The translations under genes and the position numbers were made by a program. A stretch of DNA of 64,000 bases from an uncultured Celeribacter sp. (GTDB taxonomy: Bacteria; Pseudomonadota; Alphaproteobacteria; Rhodobacterales; Rhodobacteraceae): positions 1,662,501-1,726,500 of the forward strand of contig NZ_OY780935.1 in NCBI RefSeq assembly GCF_963675965.1. Reading direction: 5' to 3'. Position 1 is the stretch's first letter; each line of letters starts with the position of its first letter. The notes under the pieces were generated by a model. That model ran no database searches, was not told the origin of the DNA, and saw nothing but the letters and a program-made list of their open reading frames with translations. Below, in pieces: positions 24,060 to 31,881 of this stretch.

Positions 24060-24502
24060 TGGTCTTCGCCTTTCCTATATTGACGGCGAGCCATCCAGTA
24101 ATGGCCTCCATCAATTTTGGGCAATCCCAGTTCTTTTCTCAGGCTGTTTCGCAAATCCACTGTAAGTTCGGTAAAATCGAACTCACCAGATGCGGAAACA
24201 TCCTTTATCTTTTGGATTTGCGCAGGACTGCCCATCAAATTGATAGCCACCATTGCTTTGTTAAAGCGGGTATACATTTCGGCCAGTTCGTCAGGAGCAT
24301 ATGGTTCAACCTGTTCATCTTTGAACGTGCGCGGATGGCCAAACTCTAAATCCATGTAAGCTTTAGTCAGGAAATTGATCCTTTCCCGTTTCCTTCTAGC
24401 CCGCTCTTCGGCCCAAATCTTCAAAGCTTGCCCAAGCAGCAACAATGCAACTGCGGACATCAAACCAACATTGGTTTCGAGCCAGAAGGTTGGTTCACTC
24501 AC
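24056..24502 (-). CDS. Uncharacterised membrane-anchored protein, probably recently acquired
   Basis: 148 residues starting at GTG 24502, which overlaps the pheS stop (GTGA), so it is coupled to pheS. One transmembrane helix (about 12-29, LMSAVALLLLGQALKIW) leads into a charged helical cytoplasmic part (EERARRKRERINFLTKAYMDLEFG) with no family I recognise. Base use is unlike its neighbours: hand count of 24121-24300 gives 81 G+C of 180 (45%), against 36 of 60 in pheS at 24601-24660. Its stop overlaps the pheT remnant. Presence in the pheS-pheT operon suggests an insertion carried by an essential transcript. Function unknown. Confidence 0.75.
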   Translation of the reverse strand: MSEPTFWLETNVGLMSAVALLLLGQALKIWAEERARRKRERINFLTKAYMDLEFGHPRTFKDEQVEPYAPDELAEMYTRFNKAMVAINLMGSPAQIQKIKDVSASGEFDFTELTVDLRNSLRKELGLPKIDGGHYWMARRQYRKGEDQ

Positions 24503-25569
24503 CCGTGAATCCCCCCCGCCAGCGTCGGCGTGCCAAGCGCACTAAACCCATAGTGGCGCAGCCAGCGCAGGTCGCTGTCAAAGAAGGCGCGCAAATCCGG
24601 GATGCCGTATTTCAGCATCGCGATCCGGTCGATCCCCATGCCGAAGGCAAAGCCCTGCCATTCTTTCGGGTCGATGCCGCCGGCCTGCAGCACTTTCGGG
24701 TGCATCATGCCGGAGCCAAGGATTTCCAGCCAGTCGTCGCCTTCGCCCACGATCACCGTGCCGTTTTCCCAGCGGCATTGTACGTCGACCTCGGCCGAGG
24801 GTTCCGTGAAGGGGAAATGCGAGGCGCGGAAGCGGGTTTTGACCTTGGTGCCGAAAAACGCGGTGTAGAACTCTTCGAGCACCCATTTCAGGTTCGCCAT
24901 GGAGATGTCTTTGTCGATGGCCATGCCTTCGACCTGATGGAACATCGGCGTGTGGGTCTGGTCGTAATCGCAGCGATAGACGCGGCCCGGCGCGATGACG
25001 CGGATCGGGGCGCCCTGATCCAGCATGGAGCGGACCTGCACCGGGCTGGTGTGGGTGCGCAGCACATGCGGCGGGCGTTCGTCGCCCTCGGCACGGTTCA
25101 TATAGAAGGTGTCATGTTCCTGACGCGCCGGGTGGTGCGGCGGAATGTTGAGCGCGTCGAAATTGTGCCAGTCGTCCTCGATCTGCGGGCCTTCGGCGAC
25201 GGCAAAGCCGAGATCGGCGAAGATCGCGTAGATCTCTTCCGAGACGCGGGAAATCGGGTGAATAGTGCCTTGCGGGCGCGGGCGGCCCGGCAAGGTCACG
25301 TCCAGCCATTCTTCGGCCAGACGCGCGTCCAATGCGGCGTCTTCCAGCGCGACCTTCTTGGCGGTCAGCGCAGAGTTGATTTCATCTTTCAGTGCGTTGA
25401 GCTTCGGCCCCATGACCTGCCGCTCTTCCGGGGTCATTTTACCCAGTTCGCGCATTTTCAGGGCCACTTCGCCCTTTTTGCCGACCGCTTGCAGACGGAT
25501 GTCTTCCAGCGTCGCCTCATCCCCCGCCTGCAGGATCGCAGTCAGGTATTTGTTCTTCAGATCGTCCAT
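24499..25569 (-). CDS. pheS: Phenylalanyl-tRNA synthetase alpha subunit
   Basis: Catalytic subunit activating phenylalanine and transferring it to tRNA-Phe, 356 residues. The start is at 25569 (MDDLKNKYLTAIL); an upstream 19-codon extension overlaps the rplT terminator region and is rejected. There is an N-terminal coiled-coil tRNA-binding arm (about 1-85), then the class II core with HPRSRVS-type replaced by HPISRVSEEIYAIF, motif 2 around TRFRASHFPFTEPSAEVD and motif 3 GFAFGMGIDRIAML near 310. Downstream of rplT in the usual rpmI-rplT-pheS-pheT order. Confidence 0.97.
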   Translation of the reverse strand: MDDLKNKYLTAILQAGDEATLEDIRLQAVGKKGEVALKMRELGKMTPEERQVMGPKLNALKDEINSALTAKKVALEDAALDARLAEEWLDVTLPGRPRPQGTIHPISRVSEEIYAIFADLGFAVAEGPQIEDDWHNFDALNIPPHHPARQEHDTFYMNRAEGDERPPHVLRTHTSPVQVRSMLDQGAPIRVIAPGRVYRCDYDQTHTPMFHQVEGMAIDKDISMANLKWVLEEFYTAFFGTKVKTRFRASHFPFTEPSAEVDVQCRWENGTVIVGEGDDWLEILGSGMMHPKVLQAGGIDPKEWQGFAFGMGIDRIAMLKYGIPDLRAFFDSDLRWLRHYGFSALGTPTLAGGIHG

Positions 25570-25626
25570 GACCGATCCCTCTTTTCCATGTCCCCCGCTT
25601 GGTATCACGAAGGGCCCAAAAGACAA

Positions 25627-25659
25627 GAAGCCGCGAGACCTCGAAAGGTCCGCGGCTTC
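25627..25659 (-). terminator. Terminator or attenuator between rplT and pheS
   Basis: Stem GAAGCCGCG-a-GACC (25627-25640) / GGTC-CGCGGCTTC (25647-25659) with one bulged base and a 6-base loop. On the minus strand it is followed by TTGTCTTTT. It may partly insulate pheS from the ribosomal genes. Confidence 0.75.
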
Positions 25660-25686
25660 AAAAATGCTTGTTCCCTGAGCGGGAGC

Positions 25687-26049
25687 TTACGCGAGCGCGG
25701 CCTTCGCCTTATCGACGATGGCACCAAACGCATCGGGCTCGTGCACGGCGAGATCGGCGAGAACCTTACGGTCCACTTCGATGCCAGCCAGCGACAGGCC
25801 GTTGATGAATTTGGAGTAGGTCAGCGCTTCGTCATGCGAACGCACGGCGGCGTTGATACGCTGGATCCACAGGGCGCGGAAGTTACGCTTGCGGGCCTTA
25901 CGGTCGCGGGTCGCGTATTGGTTCGCCTTGTCGACGGCCTGCGTTGCGGTGCGGAAGTTCCGGGACCGGGCGCCATAGTAACCTTTGGCGGCCTTGAGAA
26001 CTTTCTTGTGACGGGCGTGGGTAACGGTACCACCTTTGGTGCGGGACAT
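25687..26049 (-). CDS. rplT: 50S ribosomal protein L20
   Basis: Assembly protein of the large subunit that binds 23S rRNA, 120 residues. The start MSRTKGGTVTHARHKKVLKAAKGYYGARS is canonical, with the basic N-terminal extension and the globular C-terminal part (INAAVRSHDEALTYSKFINGL). It follows rpmI by 15 bases and is co-transcribed with it. In other bacteria L20 represses its own operon translationally; no such leader structure is obvious here. Confidence 0.97.
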   Translation of the reverse strand: MSRTKGGTVTHARHKKVLKAAKGYYGARSRNFRTATQAVDKANQYATRDRKARKRNFRALWIQRINAAVRSHDEALTYSKFINGLSLAGIEVDRKVLADLAVHEPDAFGAIVDKAKAALA

Positions 26050-26064
26050 GTGTCTCTCTCCCTC

Positions 26065-26265
26065 TTAGCGGTTGTAGGGCATGTAGGACTTGACGATTTT
26101 CGCATCGGGTGCGGAAAGCGTCGTCGTGCCACGTGCGTCACGGATGAATTTCGTGGTGCGTTTGATCATGCCGTGGCGTTTGCCGGCTTGACCCGCTTTG
26201 ACCTTGCCGGTGGCGGTCATTTTAAAGCGCTTTTTGGCGCTCGACTTTGTCTTCATCTTAGGCAT
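26065..26265 (-). CDS. rpmI: 50S ribosomal protein L35
   Basis: Small basic large-subunit protein, 66 residues. The start MPKMKTKSSAKKRFK at 26265 has AAGGAG 6 bases upstream; an ATG two codons earlier abuts that box and is less likely. It continues TATGKVKAGQAGKRHGMIKRTTKFIRDARG, the usual L35 pattern. First gene of the rpmI-rplT pair. Confidence 0.97.
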   Translation of the reverse strand: MPKMKTKSSAKKRFKMTATGKVKAGQAGKRHGMIKRTTKFIRDARGTTTLSAPDAKIVKSYMPYNR

Positions 26266-26413
26266 TTCCATCTCCTTTGTTTCGATGGTTCTTCGCGCGA
26301 CTCGGCATGCCATACCGCCGGACGCGCACCATGAGGGCGTGCACTTACAGCCGATCCCGGACTTTGGCAAGCGTCATTGTTCGGAAAACTGCCCCGGTCG
26401 CCCCGGATCGGGT

Positions 26414-26635
26414 TCAGAAATAATAGCCGATCACCCGCGCCAGTGCATAGGGAATGTCTCGCAAAGCATATCCCCCCGGGTGACCTAAGAAGGCGAGGAC
26501 CAGAAGGCCCCCGCCAATCATGACCATGATCGCCGCAGCGCGCGGCGGCCGGTTATCCGAAAAAGCAGACACCAAGGCCGGCACCGCCAGCACACAGATG
26601 GCGGTGCCCAGCACCAGAAACAGATCTGATTGCAT
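26414..26635 (-). CDS. Small membrane protein of unknown function
   Basis: 73 residues with two predicted transmembrane helices (about 5-24 and 35-52) and a short C-terminal segment PYALARVIGYYF. I do not recognise a characterised family. It lies 35 bases downstream of pyk and upstream of rpmI on the same strand, so it may be the last gene of the pyk transcript. Its base composition matches its neighbours. Confidence 0.6.
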   Translation of the reverse strand: MQSDLFLVLGTAICVLAVPALVSAFSDNRPPRAAAIMVMIGGGLLVLAFLGHPGGYALRDIPYALARVIGYYF

Positions 26636-26670
26636 CCCTTACCATTCCCAAAACAATCCCCTGCCGGCGA

Positions 26671-28119
26671 TTATTCAGGATCGGTGTTGAAAATCAAGCG
26701 TTCCTCACAAGGGGCAACCCGCAGGATGTTGGTGGAACCGGGGTGATTGAAGGGGATCCCGGCGATGACGACGATCTTGTCGGCCTCGGTCGCAAAGCCC
26801 GACGTCCGTGCGGCACGCGCCGCGTTGACCACCGCCATTTTGAAGCGCTCGACCTCACCGGTCATGACGCAATGCATGCCCCAGAACAGGCAAAGCCGGC
26901 GCGCAGTCACCCGACGCGAGGTCATCGCGATGATCGGCACATGCGGGCGTTCGCGAGCTGTCAGGGCCGCCGTCGTACCGCTTTCCGAATAGCAAACAAC
27001 CGCCTTTACATCGGTGGTTTCGGCGATCTCACGCGCCGCAGACACGATGGCGTCTGCCACGGTTTGCTTGGAAATCCCGGCCCGCGACGCGTCCAGAACC
27101 TCGCGATAGACCGGATCGCTTTCCACCTCGACGGCGACGTTGTTCATCGTCGACACAGCTTCGATCGGGTAGTTGCCAGCGGCAGATTCAGCCGACAGCA
27201 TGATCGCGTCCGCGCCCTCATAGATGGCGGTTGCCACATCGGAAACCTCGGCCCGGGTCGGCATCGGGCTTTCGATCATCGATTCGAGCATCTGCGTGGC
27301 CACGATTACCGGCTTTGCAGCAGCGCGGCATTTGCGCGTCAGGCGTTTCTGGATCGGCGGCACGGCCTGCACCGGCAGTTCCACCCCCAGATCGCCACGG
27401 GCGACCATGATCCCATCAGACACCGCCAGAATGCTGTCGAACGCCTCCACAGCAGAGGGTTTTTCGATCTTGGCCAGAACCGCCGCGCGGCCTTTGACCA
27501 GATCCTTGGCTTCCAGCATATCTTCAGGACGCTGCACAAAGGACAGGGCGACCCAGTCGACCCCCAGCTCGCAGACGAATTCCAGATCCTTGCGGTCTTT
27601 CGGCGACAAGGCGGCGAGCGGCAGAACCACATCGGGCACGTTCACGCCCTTACGGTTGGAAATCGTGCCGCCGACGACCACGACGCAATCGGCATAGTCT
27701 TCACCGCATTCTTCGACTTTCAGGCGAATTTTTCCGTCATTGACCAAAAGCGACGCACCGGGTTCGAGCGCGGCGAAAATTTCGGGATGCGGCAGTTGCA
27801 CACGCTGGCCATCGCCCGGCTTATCGTCCAGATCCAGACGGAACTTGTCGCCCTCTTCCAGATCGTGTGCGCCGGAGGCGAATTTGCCCACACGCAGCTT
27901 CGGCCCCTGAAGGTCGGCCAGAATGGCAATCGGGCGCCCCAGATCGGTTTCAATCTTGCGGATGATGGCATGGCGGGCCCGGATTTCTTCATGATCTCCG
28001 TGGCTCATATTCAGGCGGAACACGTCTGCGCCGGCTTCGGAAAGCGCGCGGATGGTGTCGTAATCGTTGGATGCGGGCCCCAGAGTGGCCACGATTTTTA
28101 CATTCCGAAGGCGTCTCAT
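26671..28119 (-). CDS. pyk: Pyruvate kinase
   Basis: Glycolytic enzyme converting phosphoenolpyruvate and ADP to pyruvate and ATP, 482 residues. N-terminal motif KIVATLGPAS, then FRLNMSHG. The catalytic lysine is in the AKIEKPSAVEAFDSIL motif and the metal site in ARGDLGVELPVQAVPPIQK. The C-terminal allosteric domain carries VVCYSESGTTAALTARERP. All active-site elements are present. Divergent from the N-formylglutamate amidohydrolase-like gene, with the small membrane ORF downstream. Confidence 0.97.
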   Translation of the reverse strand: MRRLRNVKIVATLGPASNDYDTIRALSEAGADVFRLNMSHGDHEEIRARHAIIRKIETDLGRPIAILADLQGPKLRVGKFASGAHDLEEGDKFRLDLDDKPGDGQRVQLPHPEIFAALEPGASLLVNDGKIRLKVEECGEDYADCVVVVGGTISNRKGVNVPDVVLPLAALSPKDRKDLEFVCELGVDWVALSFVQRPEDMLEAKDLVKGRAAVLAKIEKPSAVEAFDSILAVSDGIMVARGDLGVELPVQAVPPIQKRLTRKCRAAAKPVIVATQMLESMIESPMPTRAEVSDVATAIYEGADAIMLSAESAAGNYPIEAVSTMNNVAVEVESDPVYREVLDASRAGISKQTVADAIVSAAREIAETTDVKAVVCYSESGTTAALTARERPHVPIIAMTSRRVTARRLCLFWGMHCVMTGEVERFKMAVVNAARAARTSGFATEADKIVVIAGIPFNHPGSTNILRVAPCEERLIFNTDPE

Positions 28120-28255
28120 ACTGCCTTATGTCCTTTCGGTCTTGATAGGTTCGCGGTGGGCCACCTTCTCTATGCCGCAATACGCCCTTCGGCACAACTG
28201 GCCCTTTCTTCACAAAGCGCGTATTGGAGGGATGACAGGTTCAGGTGACGGGAAA

Positions 28256-29029
28256 ATGACCAAATACGCACCATTTCACATCCATGGGCAGGCGCGCGGT
28301 GGCCGCTGGCTGCTGACTTGCGACCATGCCACCAATCGCGTTCCGCCGGAAATCGGCCCGGATCTGGGGCTCTCGGCGACAGATATGAACCGCCATATCG
28401 CCTATGACATCGGCGCCAGAGGCGTCACCCGCGCCTTGGCGGAGCTGCTCGACAGCCCGGCCATCGAAACCGATTTTTCGCGACTGGTGATCGATCCGAA
28501 CCGGGGCGAGGACGATCCCACTCTGCTGATGAGGCTCTATGACGGCACCATCATTCCCCGCAATCGCCACGCGGATGCCGCCGAACGCGCCCGGCGGCTT
28601 GCGGCCTATCACCGCCCCTATCATGACGCGCTGGAAACCCTCGCCGCGCGGCGCGACGATGTGGTGATCTGCGCGATCCATTCCTTCACGCCGCAACTGA
28701 AAAATCGTCCCCGCCGCCCTTGGCAGATCGGCATTCTGTCGGCCTATGACAAACGCTTTACCGCGCCCTTCATCACGGCACTGGAAAACACGCCGGCGTT
28801 GCAGGCGGAGGCCGAGAAGCTGGGCGAACGGCTCTCGATCGGGGACAACGAGCCCTACGACGGCCACCTGCCCGGCGATTCCATTGACCGGCATGCGCTG
28901 AAACACGGTCGGGTAAACCTGCTGATCGAATTGCGTTCGGATCTGATCGAAACACCGGAAGGCCAGCGCCACTGGGCCGCCCTTCTGGCGCCACTACTGA
29001 CACACACCCTTGAAGATACAGGACTTTAA
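28256..29029 (+). CDS. N-formylglutamate amidohydrolase family protein
   Basis: HutG-like hydrolase, 257 residues, of the family that releases formate from N-formyl-L-glutamate at the end of histidine breakdown; distant members act on other N-acyl substrates. Motifs: LLTCDHATNRVPPEIG near the N-terminus (His/Asp metal ligands), TDFSRLVIDPNRGEDDPTLL, and ICAIHSFTPQLKNRPR. No other hut gene is nearby, so the histidine link is weak. An alternative ATG at 28232 follows GGAGGG too closely. Followed after 4 bases by a tautomerase-like gene, suggesting an operon. Confidence 0.85.
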   Translation: MTKYAPFHIHGQARGGRWLLTCDHATNRVPPEIGPDLGLSATDMNRHIAYDIGARGVTRALAELLDSPAIETDFSRLVIDPNRGEDDPTLLMRLYDGTIIPRNRHADAAERARRLAAYHRPYHDALETLAARRDDVVICAIHSFTPQLKNRPRRPWQIGILSAYDKRFTAPFITALENTPALQAEAEKLGERLSIGDNEPYDGHLPGDSIDRHALKHGRVNLLIELRSDLIETPEGQRHWAALLAPLLTHTLEDTGL

Positions 29030-29033
29030 TAAC

Positions 29034-29378
29034 ATGCCCCATCTCGTCATCGATTTTTCCCAGGGCCTCGAGGCCGATCACGACATGAATGCGCTGTGCA
29101 AAGCCGTGTTCGATGCGCTGATCCTCGATCCGGAAATCAACCCGCCTGCCCTCAAGGTGCGTGCCCGGCCACAGCCCTATTTCCACATCGGCACAGAGCC
29201 ACAGACCTTTGCCCATGCCACGCTTTATCTGCTCGACGGGCGCGACGATGAAGCCAAGGTCCGGCTGACCAATACCGTCATGACCGCATTGAATGACCAG
29301 CTTTCCGAAGTCGGTAGTCTGTCAGTGGATGCCCGCGACATGAACCGGGCCGCCTATACCAAACGCGTGAAAGGTTAA
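29034..29378 (+). CDS. 5-carboxymethyl-2-hydroxymuconate Delta-isomerase family protein
   Basis: Tautomerase-superfamily protein, 114 residues, like HpaF/CHMI of homoprotocatechuate breakdown. After removal of Met the N-terminal proline (MPHLVIDFSQGLE) is the catalytic base of the superfamily. Start 29034 is chosen for that proline; the in-frame ATG at 29010 is within the previous gene. No other hpa gene lies nearby, so the true substrate is uncertain. It probably shares a transcript with the genes on either side. Confidence 0.82.
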   Translation: MPHLVIDFSQGLEADHDMNALCKAVFDALILDPEINPPALKVRARPQPYFHIGTEPQTFAHATLYLLDGRDDEAKVRLTNTVMTALNDQLSEVGSLSVDARDMNRAAYTKRVKG

Positions 29379-29382
29379 GACC

Positions 29383-29712
29383 ATGGACAAGATCGACGCA
29401 CAGACACAGATCGAACTGGAGGCGGCAGCCTTTCGCACGCTCCGCGAGCATCTGATGGAAAAACGCCCGGACGTGCAGAACATCGACATGATGACTCTCG
29501 CCGGGTTTTGCCGCAACTGCCTGTCGCGCTGGTATCAGGAAGCCGCGAATGCACGCGGTATCGACATGACCAAAGAAGAAGGCCGCGAAGCTTTCTACGG
29601 CATGCCATACGCCGACTGGAAAACCAGCCATCAAACCGACGCGAGTGAGTCCCAGAAAAAAGCCTTCGAATCCGCCTTTGCCGAGAATGTCGGGTCAGAA
29701 AATAGTAAATAA
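29383..29712 (+). CDS. DUF1244 family protein
   Basis: 109 residues, short conserved family of unknown function in proteobacteria. The core LREHLMEKRPDVQNIDMMTLAGFCRNCLSRWY contains a CxxC pair (FCRNC) that might bind metal or be redox active. It continues EGREAFYGMPYADWKTSHQ. It starts 4 bases after the tautomerase-like stop, so likely the last gene of that operon. Family is confident, role not known. Confidence 0.85.
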   Translation: MDKIDAQTQIELEAAAFRTLREHLMEKRPDVQNIDMMTLAGFCRNCLSRWYQEAANARGIDMTKEEGREAFYGMPYADWKTSHQTDASESQKKAFESAFAENVGSENSK

Positions 29713-29879
29713 ATCCCGAACAATCGGGGCGCATTCAGCTCACTGTTTGTCAAACACACATCAATAAGGCTGTTTTTCTTGACCTAATTCGGCCTAGGGC
29801 AGATTGTCACCTCTGACAAAAGGCTCTGTCCGGCGGAATCTCAAGCAGTGCCTGAACACGATTATGAGGACTAATAATT

Positions 29880-30905
29880 ATGCTTTGGGCTTTGCTCGCA
29901 TTACCATTAATCGCCGGGGCGGCGTTTCTCATCGATGATATTAACGACGATGATGATCATAACGACGACAATTCCGGAGACGACGAAGTCCGTCAGAACG
30001 TTGCGATGGAAGAGGGCACCGCGTTTGAAGGCACCAGTGCCGCTGAAAACGTTATGGGCACCGCAGAAAACGACCTGATCTATGCCGGTGACGGTAATGA
30101 CCTCGTGCATGGGGACATTGGCGACGACCGCATCAGTGGCGATGGCGGTGCCGATGAGATCTACGCCGAAGAAGGCGACGATGAGGTTTATGGCGGGGCC
30201 GGCCCCGACAAAATCTTTGCCGGTGCAGGTGACGACGATGTCGAGGGCAATGCGGGCGATGACACCATCGTCGGCGGCGCGGGCGACGATACGCTGATCG
30301 GCAATGGTGGCGAAGATACCATTTACGGCAACGCCGGCGATGACCAAGCCGAAGGCGGCTTTGATGACGACCGCGTTTTCCTTGGCGGCGGCAATGACGA
30401 ATACGGCACCGCCGAGGATCAGCGGTTCCTGCAGAAGGGCGATGATCTGGTGCGCGGCGGGGCTGGCAATGACACGATCATCGACAGTTTCGGGTCCAAC
30501 ACCTTGCATGGGGATGAGGGAGCGGACGAGCTGGTCGCCTATGACTTTGACGACGAGGGCACACCAGACACCGTCTTTGGCGGCTATGGCGATGACACCA
30601 TCAAGATCGACATGGGCGACATTGCAACAGGCGGTGAAGGCGAAGACGACTTCTATGTCGCCGACACCATCGGGCTGACGGAAGACACCGTCACCATCAC
30701 CGATTTCACCGCCAGTGAAGACCGGCTGGTCATCGATCTCTACGGCGATCGTGACGCCTATTCCGAGACCGATGAGGTGGAACTGACCGAAACCGAAGAG
30801 GGGGTTCTCGTGTCGCTTCTGGATAAGGACATCGTTCTTTTGGAGGGTGTTACACTGGCAGATCTACCTGACGACACCTCCGCGCTGATCACCATCAACG
30901 CCTGA
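29880..30905 (+). CDS. RTX-repeat calcium-binding protein with N-terminal hydrophobic segment
   Basis: 341 residues, extremely acidic. An N-terminal hydrophobic helix (about 2-18, LWALLALPLIAGAAFLI) leads into an Asp-rich stretch, then repeated hemolysin-type nonapeptides of GGxGxDxx form, roughly residues 60-240 (examples GDGGADEIY, GGAGDDTLI, GGNGNDE-like variants), which fold as calcium-binding beta-rolls. A DFTASEDRLVIDLYG segment near 280 is common after RTX blocks. RTX proteins are normally exported by type I systems using a C-terminal signal; none of that machinery is in the window and the N-terminal helix is unusual. Probably surface or extracellular; biological role unknown. Confidence 0.85.
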   Translation: MLWALLALPLIAGAAFLIDDINDDDDHNDDNSGDDEVRQNVAMEEGTAFEGTSAAENVMGTAENDLIYAGDGNDLVHGDIGDDRISGDGGADEIYAEEGDDEVYGGAGPDKIFAGAGDDDVEGNAGDDTIVGGAGDDTLIGNGGEDTIYGNAGDDQAEGGFDDDRVFLGGGNDEYGTAEDQRFLQKGDDLVRGGAGNDTIIDSFGSNTLHGDEGADELVAYDFDDEGTPDTVFGGYGDDTIKIDMGDIATGGEGEDDFYVADTIGLTEDTVTITDFTASEDRLVIDLYGDRDAYSETDEVELTETEEGVLVSLLDKDIVLLEGVTLADLPDDTSALITINA

Positions 30906-30935
30906 TCCCACGCCCGCTCCCACGCCAGGGACCAA

Positions 30936-30974
30936 AAAACACCGCCGAAAGGGTTCGGCGGTGTTTTCTTTTGT
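30936..30974 (+). terminator. Strong terminator between the RTX-repeat gene and the transaminase
   Basis: Perfect 14-bp stem AAAACACCGCCGAA (30936-30949) / TTCGGCGGTGTTTT (30954-30967) with a 4-base loop, followed by CTTTTG. It can also serve the convergent transaminase gene. Confidence 0.92.
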
Positions 30975-30998
30975 CCGGAAGGAAGAGGGCTGCGGCGA

Positions 30999-31859
30999 TC
31001 AAACCGCCAGATTCTTCGCCTCTTCCAGATAGATTTCGCGCAGCCGTTTCGCCACAGCGCCCGGCTTGCCATCGCCCAGGGTCACGCCATCGATTTCAAC
31101 AATCGGCTGCACAAAGGCCGTTGCCGAAGTCGCAAAGGCTTCATCCGCCTGCTGCGCTTCTTCGATGGTGAACAGGCGTTCCTCGATTTGCATCTGAGCT
31201 TCGGCGGCAAAACGCAGCACCGCCGCGCGGGTGATCCCCGCCAGCAGCTTGTTGGACAGTTGCCGCGTGATGATCTTGCCGTCTTTCACGATATAGGCGT
31301 TGTTCGAGCTGCCCTCAGTCACATAGCCGTCTTCGACGAACCACGCATCATCGGCCCCCGCCTTATGCGCGGCCATTTTCGCCATGGACGCCCCAAGCAG
31401 CTGAACTGTCTTGATGTCGCGGCGCCCCCAGCGGATCTCTTCCATCGAAATGACCTTATAGCCTTTGTCGGCAGAGGCCGCATGCGACAGGTTTTTCTTC
31501 TGGGTGAACAGAACCAACGACGCCTTGACCTTTTCCGGGTCCGGATATTCAAAGTTGCGGTCGTCGTCGGCACCGCGGGAAATCTGCATGTAGACCCCGC
31601 CTTCGTCGATGTCGTTCAGTTTGACCAGCTCGCGATGGATTTCCAGAAGTTCATCCATCGTGACCGGCGACACCATGTCGAGTTCCTTGAGCGAACGCTC
31701 CAGACGATTCTTGTGGCCTTCGAAATCGATCAGCTTGCCATCCAGAACCGAGGTCACCTCATAGACGGCGTCGCCCATCAGGAACCCACGGTCGAAAATC
31801 GACACTTTGGCTTCGGTTTCTGGCAGGTAGTCGCCATTCACATACACGGTGCGGGTCAT
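30999..31859 (-). CDS. D-amino-acid transaminase, class IV PLP enzyme
   Basis: Fold-type IV aminotransferase, 286 residues, transferring the amino group of D-alanine and other D-amino acids to 2-oxoglutarate to give D-glutamate. Start 31859 has AGGAGA 6 bases upstream. The PLP lysine is K150 in RRDIKTVQLL, the position used in D-alanine transaminases; the N-terminal VYVNGDYLPETEAKVSIFDRGF and the TEGSSNNAYIV phosphate loop are typical. It lies 22 bases after dgcA, downstream in the same direction, so the three genes could act together on D-amino acids. A branched-chain or 4-amino-4-deoxychorismate role is less likely from the motif set. Confidence 0.88.
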   Translation of the reverse strand: MTRTVYVNGDYLPETEAKVSIFDRGFLMGDAVYEVTSVLDGKLIDFEGHKNRLERSLKELDMVSPVTMDELLEIHRELVKLNDIDEGGVYMQISRGADDDRNFEYPDPEKVKASLVLFTQKKNLSHAASADKGYKVISMEEIRWGRRDIKTVQLLGASMAKMAAHKAGADDAWFVEDGYVTEGSSNNAYIVKDGKIITRQLSNKLLAGITRAAVLRFAAEAQMQIEERLFTIEEAQQADEAFATSATAFVQPIVEIDGVTLGDGKPGAVAKRLREIYLEEAKNLAV

Positions 31860-31881
31860 TGAAGTCTCCTTATCGCGGGGC

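Noticed and set aside
29715..29728. Hairpin CCCGA-ACAA-TCGGG after DUF1244 as a terminator
   Set aside because: Only five base pairs and no T-run.
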